Shown here piece by piece: positions 31,038 through 39,797 of a stretch of DNA of 39,797 bases (the stretch's first letter is position 1; each line of letters begins with the position of its first letter). The DNA is from Treponema sp. (GTDB taxonomy: Bacteria; Spirochaetota; Spirochaetia; Treponematales; Breznakiellaceae): the NCBI GenBank assembly GCA_031254615.1, contig JAIRUC010000092.1:1-39797 (forward strand), read 5' to 3'. The position numbers and the translations under genes were made by a program. The notes below the pieces were generated by a model that did no database searches, was not told the origin of the DNA, and saw only the letters and a list, made by a program, of their open reading frames with translations.

Positions 31038-34000
31038 TGGAAAGAAATAACTATTTCGCCCTTGCTTTCCGTTCCGCCGCTGTTTTTATAATTCTTTTTC
31101 AGATCAGGCTTATCGCGGCAGACCTTGCGGACACTCCGGTTTTTACATTTACACTGCTTGCAGGATTTTCAGCCGCGGTTTTTCTTTCAGCCATAAAGAC
31201 GGACGGCAAACAGGTAAAAACAGCGGCAGCCGTTATTTCTATCGCTCTTATTCCGTGGGCCGGCAGATTGTTAGTCGCTATGCCGCGGATTTTTATTCCG
31301 GACAGAACAGATATTACGGCAATTACCTTTGACTCCATGCTGCTCAACCTTGATCGCAATAATTTTGTTTCCTTGTTTCCGTATTACTGGAGTGCGGTAA
31401 CAACATTTTTTTCCGTCCGTTCGCGAAAATTTTTAAGAGCTGCTGTAATAGCGGACGCTTCTCTTCTTCTTTTTATTTTCAGCGTCGCCCGCACCGATAA
31501 AATAGAAATCTACCGCTGGCCGGTTGTTATGATTGTCATGTTTGCCTCGGTTGTCTTTTTACAGGCGCTTGCCCTGCTCTTTTCAACGCCGCCGGAAACA
31601 AAAACAAGAGCCAAAGAAATATGTTTTGCAATAGCGGCAGTTTTTTTAATTATTGCTGCAGGCGGTTTTTTATTTTTAAAACCAATTCAGGAACAGGCGG
31701 TAGAAATGGGCGGCGGCCTTTTAGAGCCAAAATTTTTCAGTTTTGATTTTTCCAAATTTCTAAAACTTGATCCGGAAATTTCCGTAAAAAACGATTTAAT
31801 CCTGATTGTAAAAAAAGACAATGACGACAATATTCTGCTGCGCCGCTCGGTGCTTTCCGGTTACAGCAAAAAGCACGGCTTTTATAAAATTGAAGAGCTT
31901 GATGAAAAAACACATCCGCAGAAACTTCCCGCAGGGCATGTTTTTCTTAACTCCCCGGTTTTTAAAGACGCCCGCGAATCAATGCAGGAATATTTTTTGG
32001 TAAATGTGGAAAGTACCGCGTTTATCGGCATGAAAGAACCTGTCGAAATTATCCCTTACGAAAACTGGGACGCTTCATCTTTCAAAGCCGCCTATGCTGT
32101 GAACAGTCTTGTCAGTGACGCGAAATTCCAGGAGTTGAAAACGAGTACTCCTAACCGGCCGTCAGCATCCGATCTGGGTTTGAGCGAAGACGAATTTAAA
32201 ACCTACACGGAATACGGAAATGATAAAAACATCCGCTCTCTTGCCGAAGAAATAACAGACGGCTATGCCTCTTACACTGATAAAATTATCGCTGTTTACA
32301 GATATCTTAAATACGGAGATTACCGCTACAGTTTAAAACCCGGCATCGCACCGGACGGTGATCAACTCGGGTGGTTTCTCTTCAAATCAAAAAAAGGCTA
32401 CTGTTCATACTACGCGTTTGCCATGACGCTTCTTCTGCGTTCTCTGGAAATTCCCGCCCGTGTAGCCGCCGGTTTTTTTGTGGATCAGGAAACCAATGTT
32501 TTTGACTACTATCCGGTACGTTCCGACATGGCGCACGCATGGGTCGAGATAGCTTTTCCGGAATACGGCTGGATCGAATTTGATCCCACTACGGAAAATC
32601 TTGCCGAAGACGAAGAGTTCCGTTTTTCGGCGGGTACTGACCCCGTTCTTTTTGAAAAACTAATGCGCGAAATTTTTGAAAATCGTTTTAACATGAAAGC
32701 AAGAGAAGCTGCGGATAACGCCGCATCTGTTTCCGGCAATAATTCTTTTGCTCAAAACGCATATACTCTTCTGCGAAATAATTGGCTGACGCTGCTTATT
32801 TTCATATTGATCTTCCTTTCTCTTTACATCCGCTGCGGTTTATACCTTTCCGTTTTCCTGACACGGTATCCAAGAAAAAAATCCATCCGGCTTATGAAAC
32901 ACGCCTGCCGCCTGCTGCGCCTTGCGGGATTGCGGCGGAAGAACGAGCTTTCCGAACCGGAATGGGCATTGAAGCTTGACAATCAGTACAACGGGATTTA
33001 TTCGCTGTACCAGTGTGCCGCCGCCGCCCGTTTTGCGCCCGAATATTCAAAACAGGAGCTTGCTCTTCAACTAACAAACTATAAAATTTTCCGCTCTTCG
33101 TACCGCGCAAAAGTTCCGCTTTGGCGCAGGATAACAACATGGGTTTTTCCCGCGGCGATAATTTCTTCCGGCAGGTTATTAGTTATTTTTCTTTTACTTG
33201 GAATTATCGCAGGCTCGCAACCCGGAGCGCAAAATAACGAAGAAGACTTAATAAGCGCGGACGCTCTTTTTAGGGAAGCCTCCGACGCTGATTTTTCGGA
33301 ACACTGGGAACGGGCGATAGAATTATACAGAGAAGGCTCAAAAATTTTTCCCGAGGATGCGCGGTTTTCGTGGGCGTTGGGAAATCTTTATTTCAGCCGT
33401 TCCCTTTACGGCCTTGCGTGGGACGAGTACCGGAAAATTGAACCTCTTATACCCGACAATACAGCTGTTCTAATCAGGCTTGCAAGAACTGCCGGGCATC
33501 TGAACCGCTATGCCGAATCGGTGGACTTTTATGAGCGCGTAATTGAAGTTGAACCGGATAACAGTGACGCGATTGACAGTCTTGGCTGGATGTATTTCAA
33601 AGTCCACCGGCTTGCGGACGGAGAAAGACTGCTTGTTTGTGCGGTTGAACGCTTTGGCGACGATTCGGATTTTTCTATGACGCTTGGAACTATTTACTCC
33701 GATTTGTACCGCTACGATGACAGCAAATATTGGTATAACAAAGCCATTGCTTTCGGGGAAAGCCTTGGCAACAATGTATATACCTCAATAGCATGGTACA
33801 ACCTTTCAATTTTGGAATCGCGTTTTTACCATTACGACCTTTGCATGGACGCGACAAATTCTTCATTAAGAATGTATAACAGGGCTTCCGGCCACCTTGC
33901 CCGCGGAGAACTTTTAAGACGTCAGTTAAAACTGACAGAAACTCAAAAAGAGTACGAAGCCGCTTACGAGACGGACACTTCTCCGCTTGCAAAATTAGCT

Positions 34001-34930
34001 CTTGCGCAGGTTTATCAATTATCCGGACGGCTGGAAGAGGCGCGGCTTTATGCGCAAGACTGCCTGAAGGACAGCGATAACTCATGGATGATAAATTTCG
34101 GCATAGACCCCAACCAATATAAAAGAGATATTCATCTGATACTTGCAAAAACATATTCCGGTCTTCTGAGCACCGAACGTTTTTTGCCATGGGTAACTCC
34201 AAAAGAAAAAATACTGTCATTGTTCAGAACTGTCTCGTATATGTTAAAAAAAGAAGTAAACCTAAAGCTATACAGAAAATACAGCCTTGCCGCGGCAAAT
34301 GCGTATGGGGAATTTTTTTCGGACGGCGGAGAGCACATCGACACTCATCTGGATTCGCTTATCCAATACAATAATGCCTTTTATGATTATCCGCACCGCG
34401 CCGTTACCTATTTGAACAAAGCCCGTATGTTTGAAACGACGCTTATTCCTGCCGCAGTCCCTCTTTATGATTTGGAAGAGGGCATTTTATTTAACAAAAA
34501 ATACCTTATAGAAAAAGCAATGTATAAATTTGATGCTTTCTGGGAAAAGGAATTTATTGCCAACTGTTATAAAGAATCTAAAAATGCACAAGACCTTTTT
34601 GCAATGAACCGGGGAGCGGTGAATCAAGCCGGAATGAGGCTTCCGGTACAGATAGATTTATTTTTGGAAGAAGCGGTAAATTCAAAAAAACATCTTGAAA
34701 AGGCGCTTGAAAAAGCAGGGTTCAAAAAAGAACCGCCAACCGCAAGATTCAGGCTGGCTGTACAAATTCATGGCACGCAGGAAGGCGGTTACACGGCAAT
34801 TTGCGAACTGGTTGACAAAAAGGGAGAAACGGAAGATTTGCGGTATTCATTTCCGTTACGTGAAACAACACGGGCTGAATATTACAAACTTGCAAGGTTT
34901 CTTAGAAACGAAATATTTACAGTCAATTAA
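31037..34930 (+). CDS. Membrane transglutaminase-like protein fused to TPR domain
   Basis: A 1297-residue protein, third gene of the MoxR-DUF58 operon. About six to seven membrane helices fill residues 10-225. An extracytoplasmic transglutaminase-like core follows with the full triad Cys456 (KGYCSYYAF), His500 (DMAHAWVEI) and Asp516 (WIEFDPTTEN). More membrane helices lie near 585-612 and 710-735. Residues about 740-1015 are tetratricopeptide repeats (for example WERAIELYREGSKIFPEDAR and YAESVDFYERVIEVEPDN), then an unassigned 280-residue tail. TgpA-like proteins share the first part; the long TPR tail is extra. The ATG at 31037 overlaps the DUF58 stop; upstream in-frame starts lie inside that gene. 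Role probably in envelope protein assembly or processing. Confidence 0.87.
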   Translation: MERNNYFALAFRSAAVFIILFQIRLIAADLADTPVFTFTLLAGFSAAVFLSAIKTDGKQVKTAAAVISIALIPWAGRLLVAMPRIFIPDRTDITAITFDSMLLNLDRNNFVSLFPYYWSAVTTFFSVRSRKFLRAAVIADASLLLFIFSVARTDKIEIYRWPVVMIVMFASVVFLQALALLFSTPPETKTRAKEICFAIAAVFLIIAAGGFLFLKPIQEQAVEMGGGLLEPKFFSFDFSKFLKLDPEISVKNDLILIVKKDNDDNILLRRSVLSGYSKKHGFYKIEELDEKTHPQKLPAGHVFLNSPVFKDARESMQEYFLVNVESTAFIGMKEPVEIIPYENWDASSFKAAYAVNSLVSDAKFQELKTSTPNRPSASDLGLSEDEFKTYTEYGNDKNIRSLAEEITDGYASYTDKIIAVYRYLKYGDYRYSLKPGIAPDGDQLGWFLFKSKKGYCSYYAFAMTLLLRSLEIPARVAAGFFVDQETNVFDYYPVRSDMAHAWVEIAFPEYGWIEFDPTTENLAEDEEFRFSAGTDPVLFEKLMREIFENRFNMKAREAADNAASVSGNNSFAQNAYTLLRNNWLTLLIFILIFLSLYIRCGLYLSVFLTRYPRKKSIRLMKHACRLLRLAGLRRKNELSEPEWALKLDNQYNGIYSLYQCAAAARFAPEYSKQELALQLTNYKIFRSSYRAKVPLWRRITTWVFPAAIISSGRLLVIFLLLGIIAGSQPGAQNNEEDLISADALFREASDADFSEHWERAIELYREGSKIFPEDARFSWALGNLYFSRSLYGLAWDEYRKIEPLIPDNTAVLIRLARTAGHLNRYAESVDFYERVIEVEPDNSDAIDSLGWMYFKVHRLADGERLLVCAVERFGDDSDFSMTLGTIYSDLYRYDDSKYWYNKAIAFGESLGNNVYTSIAWYNLSILESRFYHYDLCMDATNSSLRMYNRASGHLARGELLRRQLKLTETQKEYEAAYETDTSPLAKLALAQVYQLSGRLEEARLYAQDCLKDSDNSWMINFGIDPNQYKRDIHLILAKTYSGLLSTERFLPWVTPKEKILSLFRTVSYMLKKEVNLKLYRKYSLAAANAYGEFFSDGGEHIDTHLDSLIQYNNAFYDYPHRAVTYLNKARMFETTLIPAAVPLYDLEEGILFNKKYLIEKAMYKFDAFWEKEFIANCYKESKNAQDLFAMNRGAVNQAGMRLPVQIDLFLEEAVNSKKHLEKALEKAGFKKEPPTARFRLAVQIHGTQEGGYTAICELVDKKGETEDLRYSFPLRETTRAEYYKLARFLRNEIFTVN

Positions 34931-34963
34931 CGTTTAATGCTTTGAGTTTTAACGTTTTACGTT

Positions 34964-35872
34964 TTATTGTTTTAACTTTTCTACGATTTCGGCAATGATC
35001 CTGTCGGCGTCCTCACAGGAAACCTGGCACGTTCCTACCTGCTTGTGGCCGCCGCCGCCGTAACAAAGCAATAGCGCGCCAACATCCGTAGTCGCAGTCC
35101 GATTTACAATACTGTACCCGACAGTAACAGCAACATTTACTTTATTCCGTCCGTCCACAATCCAAACTGAAATATTTTGCTCCGGAAAAAGCGTGTATAT
35201 AAAAAACCTGTTTCCGGCATAGATTGTTTCCACATTCCGCAGGTCTATCATAATAACATTACCAACGGGTTTGGCGTGTTGAAGAACCATCTCTTTATAA
35301 TTGAGTGTCTGTTCAAAATACAAATCCAGGCGTTCTTTTACATCCGGCATGGCAAGTATTTCATCAATATTTTTTTCGGAACAGGCTCTGGCCAGCTCTT
35401 TCATTAAATCGTAATTACTGATGGTAAAATTCCTGAAACGGCCAAGACCGGTACGCGGGTCCATGATAAAGCCCAGAAGTATCCATCCTTTAGGATCCAA
35501 AATTTCATCAGGAGTCAGGTTGCCGGAATCCACCTTATCAACATAATGGATCATCTCCGCAAATTTACCCAGTTTGGCATCGCCTCCGTAATATTCATAA
35601 ACTACCCTTGCGCAGCTTGGAGCCGGTTTTGACACTCCCTCAAAATAAATATTTTTACCTAATCTTTCAGATTCACTGGAATGATGGTCAAACCACAGTT
35701 TACAGCCCTTAATATAGGGAATATTCGCCAGGATATCGTTATCCGTAGCTTCAATAAGTCCATCTTGAATATCTTTAGGATGTACAAATTTCCATTCATC
35801 GATCAGACCCAAGTATACTAAAAGCGCGCCGCAGGCCAGTCCGTCAAAATCAGATCTGGTTAATAACCTCAT
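34964..35872 (-). CDS. DHH-family phosphoesterase
   Basis: A 302-residue DHH/DHHA1 protein. The first metal motif is SDFDGLACGALL with Asp8 and Asp10, the DHH motif is WFDHHSSES (Asp62-His63-His64), and the C-terminal DHHA1 signature GGGGHKQVGTCQV is near residues 272-285. Related proteins include nanoRNases, pAp phosphatases, cyclic-dinucleotide phosphodiesterases and exopolyphosphatases; which applies here is not clear. It lacks membrane helices and GGDEF text, so it is not GdpP. AAGGA lies about 11 nt before the ATG. It is convergent with the transglutaminase gene, with 33 nt of T-rich DNA between. Confidence 0.88.
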   Translation of the reverse strand: MRLLTRSDFDGLACGALLVYLGLIDEWKFVHPKDIQDGLIEATDNDILANIPYIKGCKLWFDHHSSESERLGKNIYFEGVSKPAPSCARVVYEYYGGDAKLGKFAEMIHYVDKVDSGNLTPDEILDPKGWILLGFIMDPRTGLGRFRNFTISNYDLMKELARACSEKNIDEILAMPDVKERLDLYFEQTLNYKEMVLQHAKPVGNVIMIDLRNVETIYAGNRFFIYTLFPEQNISVWIVDGRNKVNVAVTVGYSIVNRTATTDVGALLLCYGGGGHKQVGTCQVSCEDADRIIAEIVEKLKQ

Positions 35873-36086
35873 AACTTTACCATCCTTACCAATAGAATCT
35901 TATTTATAATTTCGGCATATTCTACCATTTTCTTCAATTGTACACCACCTTTGCAAGATGATAAAGACGGCGCGGCAGTTCACAAAGCCTGATCCAAGAT
36001 ACTTTTCAGAATATTTACAAATGATTTCTCTCGTTTTTTAGAAAAATAGGACGTTTTTTATTAAAATCAAGTCAAATTTTCGCCTC

Positions 36087-36113
36087 TATATTTCTTTTTT
36101 TTAACGCCGATAA
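36087..36113 (+). promoter_or_regulatory. Sigma-28 (FliA)-like flagellar promoter
   Basis: The exact octamer GCCGATAA at 36106-36113 matches the sigma-28 -10 consensus. Fifteen bases upstream is TATA (36087-36090), one change from the TAAA -35 core. It lies about 50 nt before the flagellar rod genes. The rest of the 289-nt gap (35873-36161) shows no gene. Confidence 0.5.
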
Positions 36114-36161
36114 TTTGACAGAGGGGATAAAGGTTAAACGCCCTTTTTATCGGAGGTTGGT

Positions 36162-37046
36162 TTGATTAGAGGATGGTATACGGGCGCCAGCGGCATGAGG
36201 GCGCAGCAATTCCGGCTGGACGCGGTTGCGAACAATCTGGCTAACGTTGATACGGACGGTTATAAGCGGGATGTGGCGTCTTTTAAGGCCTTTCCCGAAA
36301 TGCTGATACGGCGGCAGGACGATGATGGGGTGTATAAAATCCCCTTTGGTTCGGCGGATGCCGCGCCCATTGTCGGAAAAATGGGTACAGGCGTAGAGTT
36401 AAATGAACTATTCACCAACTTTGAGCAGGGCTCGTTAAAGGAAACCCAGAGTGATTTTGACATTGCCCTTGACGATGGTGAACGCAATGGTGAGATGTTC
36501 AGAAAAAACAGGGGTTTTTTTAGCGTAGCGACCCCCTACGGCGAGCGTTATACCCGAAACGGCTCGTTTCACCTTGGAAAAGAGGGCTTCCTTGAAACCA
36601 AGGAAGGCTATCCCGTCCTTGGCGAAAACGGCCCTATCAGGGTAAAAGCCAACAACTTTCAGGTAGATAAAGAGGGAAGGGTTTGGGTGAACGCCGCCTA
36701 TCCCGATGAACCGAATGTATTTGCGGGCAGAGAATCCAATCTTTGGGAAGAGCCGATTCTGCTCGACACCCTTAAAATTGTCGAATTCGATATTGAACGC
36801 TATCTGGAAAAACAGGGAAGCAGCCTTTACCGCGAAAGCGAAACTTCCGGCCCCGCGATGATAATGCAGGAAAGGGATCGCCCAAAAGTTTTGCAGGGCT
36901 TTGTCGAAGCGTCAAATGTTAACCCTGTAGTAGAGATGGTTCAAATGATCGAAGTAAACCGCGCTTATGAAGCGAATCAAAAAGTTATACAGACCCATGA
37001 CTCAATGCTGGGTACTTTAATAAATCAAGTTGCCAAATTCGGCTAA
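36162..37046 (+). CDS. flgF: Flagellar basal-body rod protein, FlgF/FlhO-type
   Basis: Proximal rod protein of the periplasmic flagellum, 294 residues. The N-terminal rod motif IRGWYTGASGMRAQQFRLDA (2-21) followed by NNLANVDTDGYKRD is diagnostic of the FlgF/FlgG group. The C-terminus has the matching coiled-coil motif VEMVQMIEVNRAYEANQKVI. The start is TTG with GGAGG 5 nt upstream; there is no ATG nearby. It is followed by flgG after 10 nt. In many spirochaete annotations both rod genes are called flgG, so the symbol is a best guess. The insertion with LWEEPILLDTLK (about 190-205) is not in FlgG next door. Confidence 0.9.
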   Translation: MIRGWYTGASGMRAQQFRLDAVANNLANVDTDGYKRDVASFKAFPEMLIRRQDDDGVYKIPFGSADAAPIVGKMGTGVELNELFTNFEQGSLKETQSDFDIALDDGERNGEMFRKNRGFFSVATPYGERYTRNGSFHLGKEGFLETKEGYPVLGENGPIRVKANNFQVDKEGRVWVNAAYPDEPNVFAGRESNLWEEPILLDTLKIVEFDIERYLEKQGSSLYRESETSGPAMIMQERDRPKVLQGFVEASNVNPVVEMVQMIEVNRAYEANQKVIQTHDSMLGTLINQVAKFG

Positions 37047-37056
37047 GAGGTAAATT

Positions 37057-37857
37057 ATGGTTAGAAGTTTATGGACAGGCGCATCGGGAATGATTGGACA
37101 GCAGGCTAATACGGATGTAATTTCGAATAACCTTGCAAACGTGAACACTCACGGCTACAGAAAACAGCGCGCTGATTTTGAGGATCTTCTTTATCAGACG
37201 GTCAAGGTTGCAGGCACTCCCGCTACCGAAGACACTGTAGTTCCGGTTGGAGTTCAGATGGGGCACGGCGTTAAACTGGCGGATACCCAGCGTGTTTTTT
37301 CGCAGGGCTCTTTACAGCAGACCGAAGTGCCCACCGACATGGCGATTATGGGCGAAGGCTTCTTCAAGATTCAGATGTACGACGGCAGTATGGCGTATAC
37401 GCGTAACGGAAACTTTAAAGTCGATTCCGACGGGCGTATGGTAAACAGCAACGGTTACTGGCTTATACCCGATATAATGATGCCGGAACTTTTTTTGCCG
37501 GAAACGATTAACATTACAAAGGACGGCAGAGTAAGCGTAAAAGTTCCGCGCGACGGCGATCTTGTGGAAGTTGATATCGGCAGAATTGAGCTTTACCGTT
37601 TTCCGAATCCGGTCGGCCTTACAGCCGTCGGAGAAAATCTTTTTAAAGTAAGCAACGCTTCGGGAGAAGCAATTCCGTCAATTCCCGGTTATGAGGGCAT
37701 GGGCACTATTCAGCATAAGTTTTTGGAAATGTCCAATGTGCAGATCGTACAGGAAATGGTCAACCTGATTGTCGCCCAGCGCGCTTATGAATTTAATTCA
37801 CGCACGATTCAAACCAGCGACAATATGCTCGGAACAGCGACCACGCTAAAGAGGTAA
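37057..37857 (+). CDS. flgG: Flagellar distal rod protein FlgG
   Basis: Distal rod protein, 266 residues. The N-terminal motif is VRSLWTGASGMIGQQANTDV with NNLANVNTHGYRK, the middle has GEGFFKIQMYDGSMAYTRNG, and the C-terminus VQEMVNLIVAQRAYEFNSRT ends with the usual QTSDNMLGTA. GAGG is 7 nt before the ATG. It follows flgF by 10 nt and precedes the rod-binding gene by 5 nt, so all three are one operon. Length and motifs are normal; nothing is missing. Confidence 0.94.
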   Translation: MVRSLWTGASGMIGQQANTDVISNNLANVNTHGYRKQRADFEDLLYQTVKVAGTPATEDTVVPVGVQMGHGVKLADTQRVFSQGSLQQTEVPTDMAIMGEGFFKIQMYDGSMAYTRNGNFKVDSDGRMVNSNGYWLIPDIMMPELFLPETINITKDGRVSVKVPRDGDLVEVDIGRIELYRFPNPVGLTAVGENLFKVSNASGEAIPSIPGYEGMGTIQHKFLEMSNVQIVQEMVNLIVAQRAYEFNSRTIQTSDNMLGTATTLKR

Positions 37858-37862
37858 ATTAA

Positions 37863-38270
37863 ATGGAAATAACCGGCCTTGGAACGGCATATCTGGATGA
37901 TTTTAAAATGTCTGCAGGTTCGCCTTCCGCCGCAATTACGGGGCAGGGCAAACAGGATTTTTCCGAGATTCTCGCAAAGGCAAATGCCGCAAGGGAAGGA
38001 ACCGGCACTTCTGCCAGAATTTACAAAAATGTTGAAGTTGACAAGACCGATAAACTTTACGAACAATGCCTGGAGCTGGAAACTTTTTTGGTAAAAAATC
38101 TGTTAACCGGGATGAGGAACACCATCCAAAAATCCGGCTTAATCGACGAGGGCTTTGCCGGAAAAATGTACGAAGATATGCTCTACGATGAGTACGCCAA
38201 AGATTTAACCAAACACGGCGGCTTCGGCCTTGCGGAGCAAGCCTACCGGCAACTGAAGCAGTATGAGTGA
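37863..38270 (+). CDS. flgJ: Rod-binding (FlgJ N-terminal-type) protein
   Basis: Helps rod assembly in the periplasm. The 135-residue protein has the rod-binding domain only: LYEQCLELETFLVKNLLTGM (64-83) and GFAGKMYEDMLYDEYAKDL (98-116), ending GGFGLAEQAYRQL. The muramidase domain of enterobacterial FlgJ is absent, as is usual outside gamma- and betaproteobacteria, so peptidoglycan cutting would need another enzyme. GAGG lies about 8 nt before the ATG. It is the last gene before the terminator at 38289. Confidence 0.88.
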   Translation: MEITGLGTAYLDDFKMSAGSPSAAITGQGKQDFSEILAKANAAREGTGTSARIYKNVEVDKTDKLYEQCLELETFLVKNLLTGMRNTIQKSGLIDEGFAGKMYEDMLYDEYAKDLTKHGGFGLAEQAYRQLKQYE

Positions 38271-38288
38271 TAGGCTGCTGCCATGACG

Positions 38289-38312
38289 CAGCGGCAAAGA
38301 TGCCGCTGTTTT
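38289..38312 (+). terminator. Intrinsic terminator after the rod operon
   Basis: CAGCGGC and GCCGCTG form a perfect 7-bp stem around AAAGAT, followed by TTTT. It lies 19 nt after the rod-binding gene stop and before the convergent receptor gene. The T-run is short, so it may work only moderately well. Confidence 0.7.
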
Positions 38313-38355
38313 CCAATCTTTAGCTGAAGTTTTGCCAAGGGACGTCAATTTTTCA

Positions 38356-39797
38356 TCAATCTACTTTAAACTTTGAAACTTCCCGCATCAAAGTGTCGAT
38401 GCCTTCGCGGTTTTTGTTGCTTATCTCGTTGACTTGGTTTACCGCTACATTTATCTGCTCCGCGCCGGAAGCCATCTCGTTCATGCCGCCGGTTATCTCC
38501 TGCGTCACTTTTTCAAGATTCTGGCTCTCGTGCATTACTTCCTTGCTGCCGTCAAGCATCTCCTCGGAGCCGCCCTTTACCTGCTGGGTAATGCTGTTCA
38601 AATCGCCTGTGGCATTTAATAGCTGCTTGCTTCCCGACTCCTGCTCTTCCATCGCGTTGCGGACATTTTCTTCCTGCACCGCTACGGTCTTGACGCTTGA
38701 GTCAATCGCCTCGAATTTGGTAAGCACGTTTTCGGTTGATTTGGTTATCTTGTCTATCGAACCTTTTATCTTTTTCAGAACATTACCGATGGTCTTTGAC
38801 TGCTCGCTGGAACTTTCCGCCAGTTTGCGGATTTCATCGGCGACAACGGCAAAGCCCTTGCCCGCCTCTCCCGCGTGAGCCGCTTCGATAGCGGCGTTCA
38901 TCGACAAGAGGTTGGTCTGGCTGGCGATGTTTTCCATTACCGAGTTAATCTCCAGCAAACCCTCCGACTCGCGGGCGATTTCCTGTATATCCTGAGACAC
39001 TTCCTGCAATCCGGTTCGGCCCACATCGGAGGCTTCCTGTAACGTGTTTACATTGGCGGCGTTATTTATCAGCGTATTGGTAACCGAATTGATGTTGGCT
39101 ACCATTTCCTCGATCGCCGATGAAGCCCGTGAAACATTATCGCTCTGGCTCTCAACATGACCGTTAAGTTTGTTGATGTTCGCTATTACCTGTTCCATAG
39201 TGGCGTTAGTTTCGGTAACGCTGGCGCTCTGGTTAAGGACTCTGCCTTTGATGCTTTGGATGTTAGCGGTAATCTGGTTCACCGCGGCGGCGGTTTCGGT
39301 CATGTTACTCGCAAGATCGTTGCCGATGTTATTCAAATTTGCCGCCTCTTTCTTGATGATTATAATCAGGTTTTTGATCTTCGCTATTGTTTCGTTAAAG
39401 TACATGGCAAGATCGCCAACCTCGTCTTTTGAATGGACGACAATGGTTCGCGTAAGATCGCCTTCGCCTTCGGCAATGTCCTTGAGCGTGTCCGCTACCG
39501 TAACGATTGGTTTGGTAGTTCTGCTGAGAACAATGTATATAATTACCGCCACTCCTGATAAGGCTGTCAGCGCGACAATGACGGCATATTTGATCATTTG
39601 ATAGACTTCCTTCATAATATACGAGCCCATGGTTCCGATTAATATCGACCAGGTTTCACCTGTATTTCCAATCTCAAGGGGCTGAAGCACAAAATAAGCA
39701 TTCTCCTTGAGGTTAGGATCATACGTACTGAATTCAAAGAACTTCCCCTCCTGTACTGCCTTAAAAGCTTCCTGTTGGTGGGAGCCGTATTCAAAAT
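38356..39797 (-). CDS. Methyl-accepting chemotaxis protein, N-terminus cut by window
   Basis: Chemotaxis receptor feeding CheA. The frame stays open from 38356 to the right edge, so the 480 residues seen are the C-terminal part; the ORF does not start at 39690. At the edge there is the end of an extracytoplasmic sensor domain ([20 protein letters not shown], like dCache proteins), then one membrane helix ([20 protein letters not shown]), a HAMP domain ([13 protein letters not shown] to [10 protein letters not shown]) and the signalling domain with the hairpin tip [20 protein letters not shown] followed by [19 protein letters not shown]. There is no CheR-docking pentapeptide at the C-terminus. 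It is convergent with the rod operon. Confidence 0.94.
   Translation of the reverse strand, partial: FEYGSHQQEAFKAVQEGKFFEFSTYDPNLKENAYFVLQPLEIGNTGETWSILIGTMGSYIMKEVYQMIKYAVIVALTALSGVAVIIYIVLSRTTKPIVTVADTLKDIAEGEGDLTRTIVVHSKDEVGDLAMYFNETIAKIKNLIIIIKKEAANLNNIGNDLASNMTETAAAVNQITANIQSIKGRVLNQSASVTETNATMEQVIANINKLNGHVESQSDNVSRASSAIEEMVANINSVTNTLINNAANVNTLQEASDVGRTGLQEVSQDIQEIARESEGLLEINSVMENIASQTNLLSMNAAIEAAHAGEAGKGFAVVADEIRKLAESSSEQSKTIGNVLKKIKGSIDKITKSTENVLTKFEAIDSSVKTVAVQEENVRNAMEEQESGSKQLLNATGDLNSITQQVKGGSEEMLDGSKEVMHESQNLEKVTQEITGGMNEMASGAEQINVAVNQVNEISNKNREGIDTLMREVSKFKVD

Noticed and set aside
33690-34220. Minus-strand ORF of 176 codons in the TPR region
   Set aside because: A shadow of the TPR-coding frame with an unnatural residue mix.
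34931-34963. T-rich gap with repeated AACGTTTT/ACGTTTTA-like text between convergent genes
   Set aside because: Direct repeats are short and imperfect and no stem precedes a T-run, so I do not call it a terminator or a repeat element.
38393-38878. Plus-strand ORF of 161 codons opposite the chemotaxis receptor
   Set aside because: Complement of the receptor's serine/alanine-rich coiled coil; such shadows are usual in receptor genes.

Overview
The window looks like a chromosomal piece of a spirochaete, most likely a Treponema-type host-associated species. Three things point there: a flagellar rod operon (flgF-flgG-rod-binding protein) under a sigma-28-like promoter beside a methyl-accepting chemotaxis protein, spirochaete-style lipoproteins and leucine-rich-repeat proteins, and a serine hydroxymethyltransferase with an internal insertion. 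The genus is inferred from gene content only.

Positions 1-17355 (minus strand) form one long cell-surface glycan operon, read from 17355 towards 1 and cut by the window edge. In transcription order it holds a sugar aminotransferase, an RfbC-type epimerase, a secreted PHP-domain protein, a polysaccharide deacetylase lipoprotein, a Wzx flippase, an F420-hydrogenase-beta-like Fe-S protein, a polysaccharide pyruvyl transferase-like protein, a Wzy-like polymerase, a GT2 glycosyltransferase, CDP-glycerol synthase (TagD), a LicD phosphotransferase, a PglC-like initiating phosphoglycosyltransferase, an acyl carrier protein, KAS III, a ketoreductase, a second KAS III, a PglD/NeuD-like acyltransferase, a LegC/PglE-like aminotransferase and a UDP-GlcNAc 4,6-dehydratase. 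Most junctions abut or overlap (TAATG, ATGA, TAGTG). The most interesting part is 1-6457. It reads as a self-contained machine that makes UDP-4-amino-sugar, builds a short 3-hydroxyacyl chain on a private ACP, puts it on the 4-amino group and loads the sugar onto undecaprenyl phosphate. Two KAS III enzymes with a reductase but no dehydratase or enoyl reductase suggest a 3-hydroxybutyryl or 3,5-dihydroxyhexanoyl group. The middle of the operon (about 7.7-11 kb) is much richer in A+T than the flanks.

Positions 17356-17670 are a divergent control region. A good minus-strand promoter would give the glycan operon a leader of about 200 nt with overlapping inverted repeats. On the other side a leucine-rich-repeat protein starts without a ribosome binding site.

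Positions 19549-21049 encode a small lipoprotein and an overlapping radical SAM/SPASM enzyme, matching the predicted but functionally unknown rSAM/lipoprotein system. Positions 21055-28765 hold housekeeping and accessory genes: a CsgG/LpoB-like lipoprotein, a Gfo/Idh/MocA oxidoreductase, a glycosyltransferase, a solute-binding-protein remnant, a glyoxalase-fold protein, glyA and an HD-GYP-type protein.

Positions 28811-34930 are a MoxR ATPase - DUF58 - transglutaminase/TPR operon with overlapping genes; the DUF58 gene carries a dense cluster of GC-rich inverted repeats. A DHH phosphoesterase (34964-35872) is followed by the flagellar rod genes (36162-38270), a clear intrinsic terminator, and the convergent 5'-truncated chemotaxis receptor running off the right edge. 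I saw no tRNA, rRNA, CRISPR array, transposase or integrase.
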